Source: KBS-96 sp964247975 (GTDB lineage Bacteria; Acidobacteriota; Terriglobia; Bryobacterales; Bryobacteraceae). From it: a stretch of 64,000 nucleotides of DNA. The stretch is from NCBI GenBank assembly GCA_964247975.1, contig CAXTWH010000022.1:21590-85589 (forward strand), written 5' to 3'. The notes beneath the pieces were generated by a model that was given only the letters and a program-made list of their open reading frames with translations, was not told where the DNA came from and did not search any database. The translations under genes and the position numbers were made by a program. This document shows, piece after piece, positions 42,674 to 52,008 of this stretch; positions within the stretch are counted from its first letter, which is position 1, and each line of letters starts with the position of its first letter.

Positions 42674-45667
42674 TTAGAAGCTAAGCCGTAAAGCAAACTG
42701 TAACTGCCGGGGTGTTCCCACGCCTGTTAAGCCTTGGTTATTAACTAATGATGTAATCACGCCAAAGCTGGAAGGCGAAGAAATGTTAGTGCCCGGATTT
42801 CCATATTGAGCGCGATTGAAAACATTGAATGCTTCAGCACGGAAGTTCAACAAGAATCTTTCGGTAAGCGCAAAGCTTTTATTTAAGGCTATATCGTTCT
42901 GCCATAAGTCTGGGCCGCGAGCGATATTTCGTCCGGCATTGCCCCAAGTTCCCACAGAGGGGGTAGTGAATGCGGCCAAGTTCAACCAGTTACCCGGATT
43001 CTGATTCGTCGGATAGAGATTTGCTCCGGCCACCAGATTAGGCCGTTGATTGGCGTTGTTGCCATCAGGCAAAGCAGATCCGCTTCGATTTATGGTTACA
43101 TTCAGCGGTAGGCCGGAGCGAGCGGTAAACAAATCAGTAAACTCCCAGCCGCCCAAAATCAAGTTCGTGAATTGACTACCAGTCAAAAATCGGCGGCCTT
43201 GGCCGAAGGGCAACTGATACGTCATGCTGATATTGCCGGTATGACGCACATCAAAATCGCTGGAAGCTTTATCGCACCGGAAACATCTTACGTTTTCAGC
43301 AGAGCTAGCATCGCCCGCGCCAACGGAATTGTCATCAATAGCGTGCGACCAGGAATAATTGCCATCAAGAAACAAGCCGTTTTTGAAAGTCCGTTTAGCG
43401 GAAACCTGCAACGCATGAAATGTTGAATTGCCTTGCTGCGTTTTGGTGTCGATCTGGCTGGGAAATCCGGCTGGGGCAAGCGGACGAAGGCCGGTAAGCG
43501 GATTGATCAGATTTGTATAGGTGCGCTGGAACAAGTCAGTTCCTTTCTCACCCAGATAGGTTCCGGTGAACACAATCTGGCCGGGTATTAACTGTTGAAT
43601 CGAAGCGGTCCATTCGCTGATGTAAGAATCAGGATGATTGAGCAGCAGAGAACGCGGCGTGGCGGCCAAGCCGGTAGTTGGAATCAATGCCGAGTTTACC
43701 GGGAAGTTGTAAGTAGTCGTTCTACCGGATTGTAGAAGGATGGAAGGTTCGTCGTTCACTGACGGGCTGTCCTGATCACCTAATTGAGTTTCGCCATGAA
43801 ACATGCCGAAGCCTGCGCGGAGCACCGTGTTGTTATGCGCGGCCAAAGGAGACCAGGCAACGGACAAACGCGGATCAAAATCGAGATAGTTCGGATAACT
43901 AAATTGGCCGCCGCGAGCGCAATAGCCGCCGCAGTTATAAAGATCAAAAGCATAAGCGCGGTTGTTGACTTCGTAGAACGGTCCAAAGAAAGAGTAGCGC
44001 ACGCCACCCGTTAAGGTGAGGTTCGGTTTCAGCTTCCATTCATCCTGCACGTAACCGAAGTATTGTGTTTTGCGAAGACCTTTGGTAGGCAGAAGAGCAG
44101 TATCGGAGAAGGTAGTGAGCTGGTTGGCGAGAAAGTTGGTGAGGCTTGGCCCCCAGGTCACAGTACCGTCGTTGCTGTTGCCCTCATTAATTTGAATGCG
44201 GCGAATTTCGATTCCTGCCTTCACCGTGTTGCGGCCCAGGGTTTTCGTAACGTCGTCTCGCGTGTCGAAGCTGGTGGATATCTGCGTCTTACTGTAGTTC
44301 TCGTAAAGCTGCGCAAAATTCGGAATAACAAAGTTGTAAGGCAGCCCGGTTTGCTGGTATTGGTTGTAGTAATTGCGATTAAATCCGAACCGGAGTTCAT
44401 TGATCAGGGTTGGGCTAAACACGTGAAGTTCTTCCACCATGCCACTTTGTAATCGTGCGTGTACGGTGCTGGCAGCGTTCAAGCTTCCTAAAGGGGTAGT
44501 GGAAAGTCCGTCGTCGGCGTTGTAGCGGGCATAAGCTGTGTCGCTGTCGCTGAAGCGATGATCAACGCGAATCAAGCCGGAATTTTCAGTGACAGGGCTG
44601 GCAGTGGTTCCGGTCCATAACTGAGCCTGCGGCGCTTTTGCGCTTACCGGACCGTTGCCGGTTGGGTAAGCACTCAGCACGGAAGCAAGCGCCGGCTGCG
44701 CGGCGGCTGTTTGAGCGCGGAAAGCGTCAGTCGGCACGTAGCCGACCTGCGTTAAACCGAGACTTTGGCGAAAGCCTTCAAAGTTAGCAAAGAAGAACGT
44801 TTTATCGCGAATAATGGGGCCGCCCAGATCAGCGCCGAACTGGTTCAGATGAAATGGCGGCTGCGCAGCAGGCGACGGGTTAAAAGGCGATCTAGCGTCG
44901 AAATCGTTGTTGCGGAGGTATTCAAATAATGCGCCGTGAAAATCGTTGGTGCCGGATTTAGAAACAACATTCACCTGCGCGCCTGCGCTGCCGCCGTTGT
45001 CAGCCGTGTAGTTGGCGGTGTTAACGGTAAACTCCTGAATCGCTTCGGTGGAAATCTGCAGGCGCAAAGCAGATTTCGGAGCGGCATTCTGGATACCGCT
45101 GAAATCGTTTCCATCTAAACGGAAATTATTGTCGTCATTGCCTTGTCCATTGAAGCGAATGCTCTTCTGATTGCCGCTGCCGGTGTCTACCGCGCCAGGC
45201 ACCAGCAACGTGAGAGTGGTCCAATTTCTACCATTCAACGGAATTTTGTGGACCTGTTCCTGTTCCACGTTTCCGCCCACAGTAGCGGTTGTGTTATCAA
45301 GCGCGGCAGCAGCATTCACTTCCACGGTTTGCGAAGTTTGCGCTAATTGCAAATGCGCGTTCAGCGTTCGAGTGCCGCCCACGGTTTGCCGAACATCATC
45401 ATATTGAGTTACGGCAAAGCCCTGCAGGGAAAAACTAATTTTATAAACGCCGGCCGGAAGGGCAGAAAGCGAGTAAGAGCCGCCTTCGCCGCTGATGGTT
45501 TCCCGCTCCAGGCCGGTTGATTTTTCTTTGACTTTAACCACAGCTCCTTTCACCGGAGCGCCTGTCTTGTCTGTGACAGTGCCGTTCAATCCGCTGCGAT
45601 CCACTTGCGCGAGCAGGCAGACCGAGAAAAGACATAACGCCGCTGTTACCCGCATCAGAATCTGCAT
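42674..45667 (-). CDS. TonB-dependent receptor, Oar-like, with carboxypeptidase-regulatory domain
   Basis: 997 residues. Signal peptide 1-21 (FSVCLLAQ). Residues about 25-110 are the CarboxypepD_reg-like domain (GTVTDKTGAPVKGAVVKV, GGSYSLSALPAGVY), then a plug with NGQGNDDNNFRLDGNDF, then a barrel ending in Phe (FALRLSF). It is probably the outer-membrane uptake component for the substrate handled by the phosphatase and propeller encoded just downstream, since the three genes are spaced by 10 and 18 bp. The gene faces an OmpR-type two-component system. Confidence 0.93.
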   Translation of the reverse strand: MQILMRVTAALCLFSVCLLAQVDRSGLNGTVTDKTGAPVKGAVVKVKEKSTGLERETISGEGGSYSLSALPAGVYKISFSLQGFAVTQYDDVRQTVGGTRTLNAHLQLAQTSQTVEVNAAAALDNTTATVGGNVEQEQVHKIPLNGRNWTTLTLLVPGAVDTGSGNQKSIRFNGQGNDDNNFRLDGNDFSGIQNAAPKSALRLQISTEAIQEFTVNTANYTADNGGSAGAQVNVVSKSGTNDFHGALFEYLRNNDFDARSPFNPSPAAQPPFHLNQFGADLGGPIIRDKTFFFANFEGFRQSLGLTQVGYVPTDAFRAQTAAAQPALASVLSAYPTGNGPVSAKAPQAQLWTGTTASPVTENSGLIRVDHRFSDSDTAYARYNADDGLSTTPLGSLNAASTVHARLQSGMVEELHVFSPTLINELRFGFNRNYYNQYQQTGLPYNFVIPNFAQLYENYSKTQISTSFDTRDDVTKTLGRNTVKAGIEIRRIQINEGNSNDGTVTWGPSLTNFLANQLTTFSDTALLPTKGLRKTQYFGYVQDEWKLKPNLTLTGGVRYSFFGPFYEVNNRAYAFDLYNCGGYCARGGQFSYPNYLDFDPRLSVAWSPLAAHNNTVLRAGFGMFHGETQLGDQDSPSVNDEPSILLQSGRTTTYNFPVNSALIPTTGLAATPRSLLLNHPDSYISEWTASIQQLIPGQIVFTGTYLGEKGTDLFQRTYTNLINPLTGLRPLAPAGFPSQIDTKTQQGNSTFHALQVSAKRTFKNGLFLDGNYSWSHAIDDNSVGAGDASSAENVRCFRCDKASSDFDVRHTGNISMTYQLPFGQGRRFLTGSQFTNLILGGWEFTDLFTARSGLPLNVTINRSGSALPDGNNANQRPNLVAGANLYPTNQNPGNWLNLAAFTTPSVGTWGNAGRNIARGPDLWQNDIALNKSFALTERFLLNFRAEAFNVFNRAQYGNPGTNISSPSSFGVITSLVNNQGLTGVGTPRQLQFALRLSF

Positions 45668-45772
45668 AAGTATTGGTTTTGAGTTCCTTTGAAAATTTCT
45701 TGGTTGTGTTTACCTGCCTCGAAAAATAAATCCGAGCGCAGATTATTGAGAAGTGCTGAAACTATTAAACGA

Positions 45773-45790
45773 GTTCAACCTTAGTTGAAC
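45773..45790. promoter_or_regulatory. Palindrome in the divergent TonB receptor / two-component promoter region
   Basis: GTTCAAC and GTTGAAC form a perfect 7-bp inverted repeat with a 4-base centre. It lies midway in the 201-bp spacer between the receptor start (45667) and the response regulator start (45869). It is a candidate operator for the adjacent regulator. Confidence 0.45.
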
Positions 45791-45868
45791 CTGAGAAAAC
45801 GCGCTCGTTCATTGAAGATTCATAAACAATTCGCAGAATGTTTACAGGGCATATCAAAAAAGCTGTTT

Positions 45869-46549
45869 ATGAATGTTTTAGTGGTTGAGGACGACCGCAG
45901 AATCTCTAAACTGCTCGAACGCGGTTTAAGCGAAGACGGCCATCAGGTCTTTCTTTCATCAAATGGGAATGAAGCTTACGATATTGCTTTAACCGGACGC
46001 TTCGAGTTGATTGTTTTAGATGTTCTGCTGCCTGGGCTTGACGGCTTCAGCGTGCTGCGACAACTGCGGCAATCCGGCTGCGGCACGCCGGTACTGATGC
46101 TGACCGCGCGCGACGCTATGTCAGACATGGTGTACGGGCTTGACGCAGGAGCGGACGATTACCTGACCAAGCCGTTTCTGCTGGACGTTTTACTGGCGCG
46201 GGTGCGGGCGCTGGGGCGGCGTGGTCAAACAGTTCAATCCACCACTCTGCAGATCGGGAATCTGATTCTTGACCGGAGCCGAAAAGAAGCCTCGCGCGGC
46301 GGGCGAGCGATCGTCCTAACTAAAAAAGAGTATATGCTGCTGGAGCTGCTGATACGAAGAGCAAACCAAGTGGTATCACGCAGCGAACTGATTGAAGCAG
46401 CTTGGGGCTTTCAGGCCGATGTGCGCGACAACACGCTGGATTTTTATATCCACAGTCTGCGGAATAAAATCAACGGTGAAAACGAACTGCCTATGCTTCG
46501 CACTCTGCGGGGGCTGGGCTATCAGTTAACGGCCTCGCCGGAAAAATGA
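45869..46549 (+). CDS. OmpR-family response regulator
   Basis: 226 residues from ATG 45869; an upstream in-frame ATG at 45785 would add 28 residues not found in the family. Receiver domain: acidic pair at 8-9 (EDD), phospho-acceptor Asp51 in LIVLDVLLPG, Thr79 region LTAR and Lys101 in LTKPF. Winged-helix domain about 130-222 with LTKKEYMLLELL and RTLRGLGYQL. It likely controls the divergent receptor-phosphatase-propeller operon. The kinase gene follows by 3 bp. Confidence 0.93.
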   Translation: MNVLVVEDDRRISKLLERGLSEDGHQVFLSSNGNEAYDIALTGRFELIVLDVLLPGLDGFSVLRQLRQSGCGTPVLMLTARDAMSDMVYGLDAGADDYLTKPFLLDVLLARVRALGRRGQTVQSTTLQIGNLILDRSRKEASRGGRAIVLTKKEYMLLELLIRRANQVVSRSELIEAAWGFQADVRDNTLDFYIHSLRNKINGENELPMLRTLRGLGYQLTASPEK

Positions 46550-46552
46550 ATT

Positions 46553-47944
46553 ATGAATTGGCGATCCATACGATTCCGACTTACGCTTTGGTATACCAGT
46601 ATTCTTTTAAGCGGACTGATATTGTTCAGCGTCGGCTCCTGGCTGACATTGAAGCGAGCCACCGCAAGCGCGAAGAATACTACCCTGCTGCGACGCGAAC
46701 AAAGATTGGTCGAAGCATTGAATCTGCAATCGCCAGTGCTGGCCCATGTTCCCTGGAAAGCCCGGCTTGCTATGTTTTCGTTAACTATTCCGGAAAGCAA
46801 TCTGGTGCAAGCCTTCGATTTAAAAGGCACTCGTCTTTTTCCTGAAACTGCTTCCGTAAAGAGCTTATCGTGGCCGGGCGGCAACTGTGCCGACCCATGC
46901 TTTGGCGAATCACGTTTGAACGGGCATCCGATCGGTACAATCAGCCATCTCGCGCGGATCAATGGTCAGCTTATCCGAATCTGCATCGGCGCTTCGCTTG
47001 ATGAGCACGAAAACGTGCTGCGCCGTTATCGCGCATCCTTGTTTGCGATGATTCCGTTGTTGTGCCTGTTGTCGATCACCGGCGGTTATACAGTGAGCCG
47101 CCGCGCGCTGCTGCCGGTAGATCAACTGACGCGCGCGTCACAGAGGATTGGGTTTCGCGATCTATCGGCTCGCTTACCGGCTGCCGCTACGAGCGATGAA
47201 GTTCAACGCTTAACGGAAGCATGGAACGGGCTACTTGACCGCTTGCAAACGGCTGTTTCGCAGTTGACGCAATTTACAGCCGATGTTTCGCATGACCTTC
47301 GCACAGCCATTACGGTGATGTTAACCACCGGGCAGCTTGCTTTGAAACGGCCACGCAGCGAAGAAGATTACCGCGAAGCGCTGCAAACGATTGTGGGCGA
47401 GTGCGCATCCACCGTGCAGCTTCTGGACGATCTGCTGGTTCTGGCGCGGGCAGACGCTTATTCTTCGCGCATCCAGAAGAAACCTTTAGATTTAGCTGAA
47501 ATTGTGAGCGCGTCCTGTGAACGAATGCAGGGGTTAGCAGAAGCGAAACGGCAGAATCTTATCTGCGATTTACCGCCAAGCTCACCGTTTGAAGGCGACC
47601 AAGCACTGCTCGGACGTTTAACAGGAATTTTGGTGGATAACGCGATCAAATACACGTTGAAAGGCGGGACCATTAAAGTTAAAGTCGCTCACTTCGGCAG
47701 CACCAGTGAACTGCGGGTTGAAGACACTGGAATTGGAATTCCACCAGAAATACTGCCCCGGATTTTTGACCGTTTCTTCAGAGCAGACCCGGTACGCAAC
47801 CGGGATGGAGGCGGGGGGAGCGGGTTAGGTTTAACAATTGCGAAATGGATTGCGGATGTTCATGGCGCGAAGCTTACTGTTCAAAGCACACCGGGAGCAG
47901 GCACCGTGTTTACGGTCAGCTTTGTTTTAACCGATGCCGGTTAA
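46553..47944 (+). CDS. Sensor histidine kinase (HAMP-HisKA-HATPase)
   Basis: 463 residues. Membrane helix 1 about 13-33, a periplasmic domain with several Cys (GNCADPCFG, IRICIGA), helix 2 about 164-182, HAMP to about 235, His247 in VSHDLRTAI, N box DNAIKYT, DTGIGI and GSGLGL. It is a prototype partner for the OmpR regulator encoded 3 bp upstream. The three or more periplasmic Cys could form disulfides or sense metal or redox state, but this is speculation. Confidence 0.92.
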   Translation: MNWRSIRFRLTLWYTSILLSGLILFSVGSWLTLKRATASAKNTTLLRREQRLVEALNLQSPVLAHVPWKARLAMFSLTIPESNLVQAFDLKGTRLFPETASVKSLSWPGGNCADPCFGESRLNGHPIGTISHLARINGQLIRICIGASLDEHENVLRRYRASLFAMIPLLCLLSITGGYTVSRRALLPVDQLTRASQRIGFRDLSARLPAAATSDEVQRLTEAWNGLLDRLQTAVSQLTQFTADVSHDLRTAITVMLTTGQLALKRPRSEEDYREALQTIVGECASTVQLLDDLLVLARADAYSSRIQKKPLDLAEIVSASCERMQGLAEAKRQNLICDLPPSSPFEGDQALLGRLTGILVDNAIKYTLKGGTIKVKVAHFGSTSELRVEDTGIGIPPEILPRIFDRFFRADPVRNRDGGGGSGLGLTIAKWIADVHGAKLTVQSTPGAGTVFTVSFVLTDAG

Positions 47945-47947
47945 AGT

Positions 47948-48916
47948 TTAGGCTGAAGCGTTTCTGCTAATCAATTCTGAAGCTGGAATACCCGGCGAGC
48001 GAAGAATCCGAACATCCCGTTTCGGGGGCTGGCCGAAGAAGCGGCTATACTCGCGGTTGAACTGCGTGGGGCTCCCGTAGCCGACCTCAAAAGCGGCAGT
48101 AGCGGCATCCAGGCCGTCCGAGATCATTCGCAATCGCGCCGCGTGCAACCGAAGCTGTTTTTGATACTGTAGAGGGCTCATCGAAGTCAGCGCCCGAAAA
48201 TGAGTGTGCAGCGTGGATACTCCCATTCCAGCCAGGTCTGCGAGATCTTCTACCTTTAACTGCTTCGCGTAGTTTTCCCTGATCCAGGCGATTGCTTTAG
48301 CTGTGCGCTGGCTTTGATCTCCCAAAGTGGCAATGGCTCGCAGGCGCCGGCCTTCCGGGCTTTGCAGAATTCGATAAATGATTTCACGCTGAATCGAGTC
48401 GTTGAGAAAGGGAATATCTTGCGGTGTATGCAGGAGATCCAGGAGCCGATTGCAGGCACGGAGGAGATCCACGGTGGTTTCACTGGTTGCCATAGCCGGG
48501 CCGTTAAGCGGAGTCTCAGTGATTGGAATTTCGCCTCGACTAAGCAATTCCCCCACAAAAGGAATTTCCAGCTTGAGCCGCAAGCAAAGATAAGGCACTT
48601 CTTCACTGGCCTCGATCACTTGACTCAACACGGGCAAATCAACCGACGTTAGCAGGAACTGTGACGCATCATAGACAAAAGTTGTTCGGCGGAGTTCGAC
48701 GCGTTTGCGCCCTTGGACCACCACAGCTACGCTTGGCTCATAAGTTACGGAAAGGGGAGCCGTCGGGGCGGTACGACGATGAAAGGTCAAACCAGGAACA
48801 GCAGTTAACAGTATTTCCGCCGAGCCTATTACTTGAGCAATCCTTTGAACCAACTGAGCCCGTAGCTCATCCGCTTGATAGGACTGCAACGAGGCATCTT
48901 TACTCGATTTTTTCAC
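47948..48916 (-). CDS. AraC family transcriptional regulator with cupin-type N-domain
   Basis: 322 residues from GTG 48916. The N-terminal AraC_N domain (PLSVTYEPSVAVVVQGRK, LLTSVDLPV) is followed by two helix-turn-helix motifs (VEDLADLAGMGVSTLHTHFR and TAAFEVGYGSPTQFNREYSR). The group is close to YqhC-type activators, which respond to aldehydes and are usually divergent from aldo/keto reductase genes. That is the case here: the reductase starts 159 bp away on the other strand. The stop lies 3 bp from the convergent kinase stop. Confidence 0.9.
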   Translation of the reverse strand: MKKSSKDASLQSYQADELRAQLVQRIAQVIGSAEILLTAVPGLTFHRRTAPTAPLSVTYEPSVAVVVQGRKRVELRRTTFVYDASQFLLTSVDLPVLSQVIEASEEVPYLCLRLKLEIPFVGELLSRGEIPITETPLNGPAMATSETTVDLLRACNRLLDLLHTPQDIPFLNDSIQREIIYRILQSPEGRRLRAIATLGDQSQRTAKAIAWIRENYAKQLKVEDLADLAGMGVSTLHTHFRALTSMSPLQYQKQLRLHAARLRMISDGLDAATAAFEVGYGSPTQFNREYSRFFGQPPKRDVRILRSPGIPASELISRNASA

Positions 48917-49075
48917 AGTATGAATTTTGCACTCCGATCACCAGCATACTGCCGGTGTTCGAGACCGGTCACTGAGTGAAGAGAAATAGGCAAGAAATCA
49001 GTTGAATCGGACTACCCTGCTAAGCCGTTTTATTTCTAGCCTAGAGATAAGAACAATCATTCCAAAGGAGAAACA

Positions 49076-50071
49076 ATGCAGAAGCGAAAACTGGGAAACA
49101 GCAACCTGGAAGTTTCGGCAATCGGACTCGGCTGCATGGGCATGAGCTTTGGCTACGGTCCAGCCGGAGACAAGCAGGAGATGATTTCGATTATCCGAGC
49201 AGCAGTTGAACGCGGCGTCACGTTTTTCGATACGGCGGAAGTGTACGGCCCGTTTGTGAACGAAGAACTGGTGGGAGAAGCGCTTGCTCCCTTTCAAGGT
49301 CAAGTGGTGATTGCCACGAAATTCGGGTGGGAATCTAATCCGAACGACGGGGGCAAGTGGAACGCGTTAAACAGTCGACCGGAACACATTAAGCAGGTTG
49401 CTGAAGCGTCGCTCAAGCGTTTGAAAGTTGATGCGCTTGATCTGTTTTATCAACATCGGGTTGACTTGAACGTGCCGATTGAGGACGTAGCGGGAACGGT
49501 GAAAGGGTTGATTCAGGAGGGTAAAGTAAAACACTTCGGACTTTCGGAAGCAGGAGCGCAGACCATCCGCCGCGCCCATGCCGTTCAGCCGGTGGCCGCG
49601 CTGCAAAGCGAGTACTCGCTTTTCTGGAGGCAGCCGGAACAGGAGATCGTGCCGACGCTGGAAGAACTCGGAATCGGATTTGTTCCTTTCAGCCCGCTCG
49701 GCAAAGGCTTCCTGACGGGCAAGATCACCGCAGAAACGAAGTTCGACAGTGCTGATTTTCGCAATATCGTTCCTCGTTTTAGCGAGGAGAATCGAAAAGC
49801 GAACCAAGCCCTGGTGGACCTGCTCACCGCATTCGCTCAACAAAAGAAAGCGACACCTGCTCAGATCGCGCTTGCCTGGCTGCTGGCGCAAAAGCCGTGG
49901 ATTGTTCCGATTCCCGGCACCACAAAACTCAATCGCCTAGAAGAAAATCTCGGAGCGTTAGGTATTGAATTGACGCCTGAAGACTTGAGCGCCATTGAGA
50001 GCGCTTCCGCAAACATCAAGCTTGAAGGGGCTCGATATCCGGAGTTCCATGCGAAGCTGGTGGGTCGGTAA
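49076..50071 (+). CDS. Aldo/keto reductase
   Basis: 331 residues. The catalytic set is Asp52 and Tyr57 (FFDTAEVYG), Lys82 (ATKFGW) and His about 127 (FYQHRVD), all present. The C-terminal KATPAQIALAWLLAQ and PIPGTTKLNRLEEN bind NADP(H). It reduces aldehydes and ketones; the closest group is the AKR13/YakC type. ATG 49076 has AAAGGAGAA close upstream. It is probably controlled by the divergent AraC regulator. Confidence 0.94.
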   Translation: MQKRKLGNSNLEVSAIGLGCMGMSFGYGPAGDKQEMISIIRAAVERGVTFFDTAEVYGPFVNEELVGEALAPFQGQVVIATKFGWESNPNDGGKWNALNSRPEHIKQVAEASLKRLKVDALDLFYQHRVDLNVPIEDVAGTVKGLIQEGKVKHFGLSEAGAQTIRRAHAVQPVAALQSEYSLFWRQPEQEIVPTLEELGIGFVPFSPLGKGFLTGKITAETKFDSADFRNIVPRFSEENRKANQALVDLLTAFAQQKKATPAQIALAWLLAQKPWIVPIPGTTKLNRLEENLGALGIELTPEDLSAIESASANIKLEGARYPEFHAKLVGR

Positions 50072-50097
50072 GCTGGCATGATTTAACCCTTGAGAAA

Positions 50098-50121
50098 CAG
50101 TAGCTCGGGCGCGAGCTACTG
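50098..50121 (+). terminator. Hairpin downstream of the aldo/keto reductase gene
   Basis: A perfect 10-bp stem CAGTAGCTCG / CGAGCTACTG with a 4-base loop, 27 bp after the stop. No T run follows, so it may end transcription weakly or only protect the 3' end. Confidence 0.5.
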
Positions 50122-50153
50122 TTAAACTCACGGCTTCAGTTTGTGGTTGTACA

Positions 50154-50360
50154 TTACAATATTGGCTCGTTTGAGCTGGTTGCGGCGATTTCATCCTCAA
50201 TCGAATGCTTACGGGTTTTTCCGTGCGATCCAACGCTACGGTCGCCGTCATCCCGGCTGCCGGCCAAGTCGGGCCTTTCACCCACGCTGCCGGTTCTCCG
50301 ATCACCGGTTGATTCCGATGAGCTTTTTTCTTCCCGACGACGCGATTTTTCCGAATCCAT
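50154..50360 (-). CDS. Small hydrophilic, probably disordered protein
   Basis: 68 residues rich in Ser, Arg, Glu, Asp and Gly (GERPDLAGSRDDGDRSVGSHG), without hydrophobic core. ATG 50360 has AGGAA 6 bases upstream, and third codon positions favour G/C like the neighbours, which supports real coding. No family is recognised. Longer frames in the same region on both strands lack these features. Confidence 0.5.
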   Translation of the reverse strand: MDSEKSRRREEKSSSESTGDRRTGSVGERPDLAGSRDDGDRSVGSHGKTRKHSIEDEIAATSSNEPIL

Positions 50361-50481
50361 AGTTTGTTCCTTCCAGGCAGTTTGCTGCCGCAGTTGTTAG
50401 AAGCGGTCAAGCGTTTTGTTCCATCAAGAAAAATTGTTTGTGTTTGCGACAGATTAAGCCGGACCAGAAGTTAGCAGCCGG

Positions 50482-51210
50482 TTACAAATACGTTTTCACC
50501 ATTTGCCGCCAGTAGTAAGCCTTGTGCGCTTCGCCCGGCCAGACATCCAGCCGATGCCTGATGGCTTTATTCTGAAGATGCCGGCTCAGTTCTTCCGTGC
50601 TTTGCTTGAACGGATCCTGTTCGCCGATCGCCAGAATCCATTCCGTGTTCCGCATTTTACCCAGCAAATCAGAATTTGTTAGCTGCGGCAGGAAGTGGTT
50701 GGGCGTATGGAAGTAAATATCTTCGTCGTAGTAGCCGTTAAACAAATCAGCGAAAGGCCCAATCTGTTTAGTAAGATCGTAGCGCCCGCTTAAAGCGACT
50801 ACCTTTCCAAACAGACCCGGGTGCCGCAGCGCGAGCGCAATTGCGTGGTAAGCGCCGATGCTGCAGCCGTGGGCGATCAGAAAAGCATGGGGATCAGCGG
50901 AGCGCATCAAAGGAACTACTTCCCGCAGAATATAGCGTTCATAAAACTGATGGCGCACAATACGCGCTCGCGGATGAATACTCGAACAGTAAAGGCTTTC
51001 GCTGTCGAGGCTATCGACGCAGAACAACTGAAGCAAGCCATGATCAATCGGCGATGACAGGGAATTTACCAAACCCCAATCCTCATAATCGTAGAAGCGG
51101 CCCTGGCGGGTGGGGAACACGAGAACTTTGGCTCCAGAGTGGCCAAAGACCAGCAGCTCCATGTCACGGCTCAGGTTTAGGCTATGCCATTTGTGATAAC
51201 CGCGCTTCAT
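50482..51210 (-). CDS. Esterase D-like alpha/beta hydrolase
   Basis: 242 residues. The nucleophile elbow is GCSIGAYHA, with the acid in AIGEQDPF and the His in PGEAHKAYYW. KVLVFPTRQGRFYDYEDWG is typical of the putative esterase family that includes feruloyl- and S-formylglutathione-type esterases. No signal peptide is seen, so it acts in the cytoplasm. It is 12 bp after the SGNH hydrolase gene on the same strand. Confidence 0.88.
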   Translation of the reverse strand: MKRGYHKWHSLNLSRDMELLVFGHSGAKVLVFPTRQGRFYDYEDWGLVNSLSSPIDHGLLQLFCVDSLDSESLYCSSIHPRARIVRHQFYERYILREVVPLMRSADPHAFLIAHGCSIGAYHAIALALRHPGLFGKVVALSGRYDLTKQIGPFADLFNGYYDEDIYFHTPNHFLPQLTNSDLLGKMRNTEWILAIGEQDPFKQSTEELSRHLQNKAIRHRLDVWPGEAHKAYYWRQMVKTYL

Positions 51211-51222
51211 CTTAACAGGTTG

Positions 51223-51849
51223 CTACGGGACCAACTTTGAACCATTGCAGCTTTCCGCAAAAATTCGATGGTGAAATGGGAGTAAAAGCGATACCCATAA
51301 TCGATAGCCGGCAGCATTCATGTGCAGGCCATCCTCCGTGAAAAGATCCCGCTTCGGTCCGCCATCGGAAGCAAGCATGGCAGCAAACAAATCGATGTAA
51401 TAGCCGCCTTGATCCAATTCAATTTGTTTTCGGATTAATTCATTAGTTTGACGAATCCGGTCCACAATGGCGAAGCGCGCCGGACTCGGTTTGATAGAAA
51501 TAAATCCAAACTCCGCGTTAAGATTCTGTTTCACTTTCTTTGAAAGCGCGCAAAAGTACGAATGCACTTCTTTGGGGCTGCGTCCATCGCCCAGATCATT
51601 GTCACCGGCATAGACCACCAGCGAGCAGGGTTGAACCGGCTTAACCAGACGATCGAAGAAGTAAACGCAGGCTTCCAAGGTGGAACCGCCGAAGCCCAGA
51701 TTCAAAGCGCGTTCACTGCCCATATCCGCAGCCAAACTGCTCCAAAGGCGAATCGTGGAACTACCGTAAAACACGATTGGCTTTGCCGGAGGAGAAGATT
51801 TCCTCCGCTTCTCTTCCATTTGCGAGACTTCCGCCTCATACCATTCCAT
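51223..51849 (-). CDS. SGNH/GDSL hydrolase family protein
   Basis: 208 residues. Block I FYGSSTIRLW (nucleophile Ser31 or neighbour), block II LGFGGST (Gly), block III YAGDNDL (Asn) and block V EDGLHMNAAGY (Asp-x-x-His) are all present. The family hydrolyses esters of lipids, sugars or polysaccharides. There is no export signal. With the following esterase it forms a two-gene operon. Confidence 0.9.
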   Translation of the reverse strand: MEWYEAEVSQMEEKRRKSSPPAKPIVFYGSSTIRLWSSLAADMGSERALNLGFGGSTLEACVYFFDRLVKPVQPCSLVVYAGDNDLGDGRSPKEVHSYFCALSKKVKQNLNAEFGFISIKPSPARFAIVDRIRQTNELIRKQIELDQGGYYIDLFAAMLASDGGPKRDLFTEDGLHMNAAGYRLWVSLLLPFHHRIFAESCNGSKLVP

Positions 51850-52008
51850 TCAAAGTTTACTGTACCAGCCGAATTGTGACAGGATGTTTCAAGACAATTA
51901 AAAATCCGCGGCTCAAGATTCCAAGCACAAGTTTTCAGATTCCTGGTGAAACTAACAGGGTGAGGTTTATCACGCTAATCAGTCTAATTAGACAGAGGAA
52001 CAAATAAT

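Noticed and set aside
49958..50410. 150-codon minus-strand frame after the aldo/keto reductase
   Set aside because: It overlaps the 3' end of the reductase gene and has no ribosome site; the smaller frame at 50154-50360 in another phase has better support.
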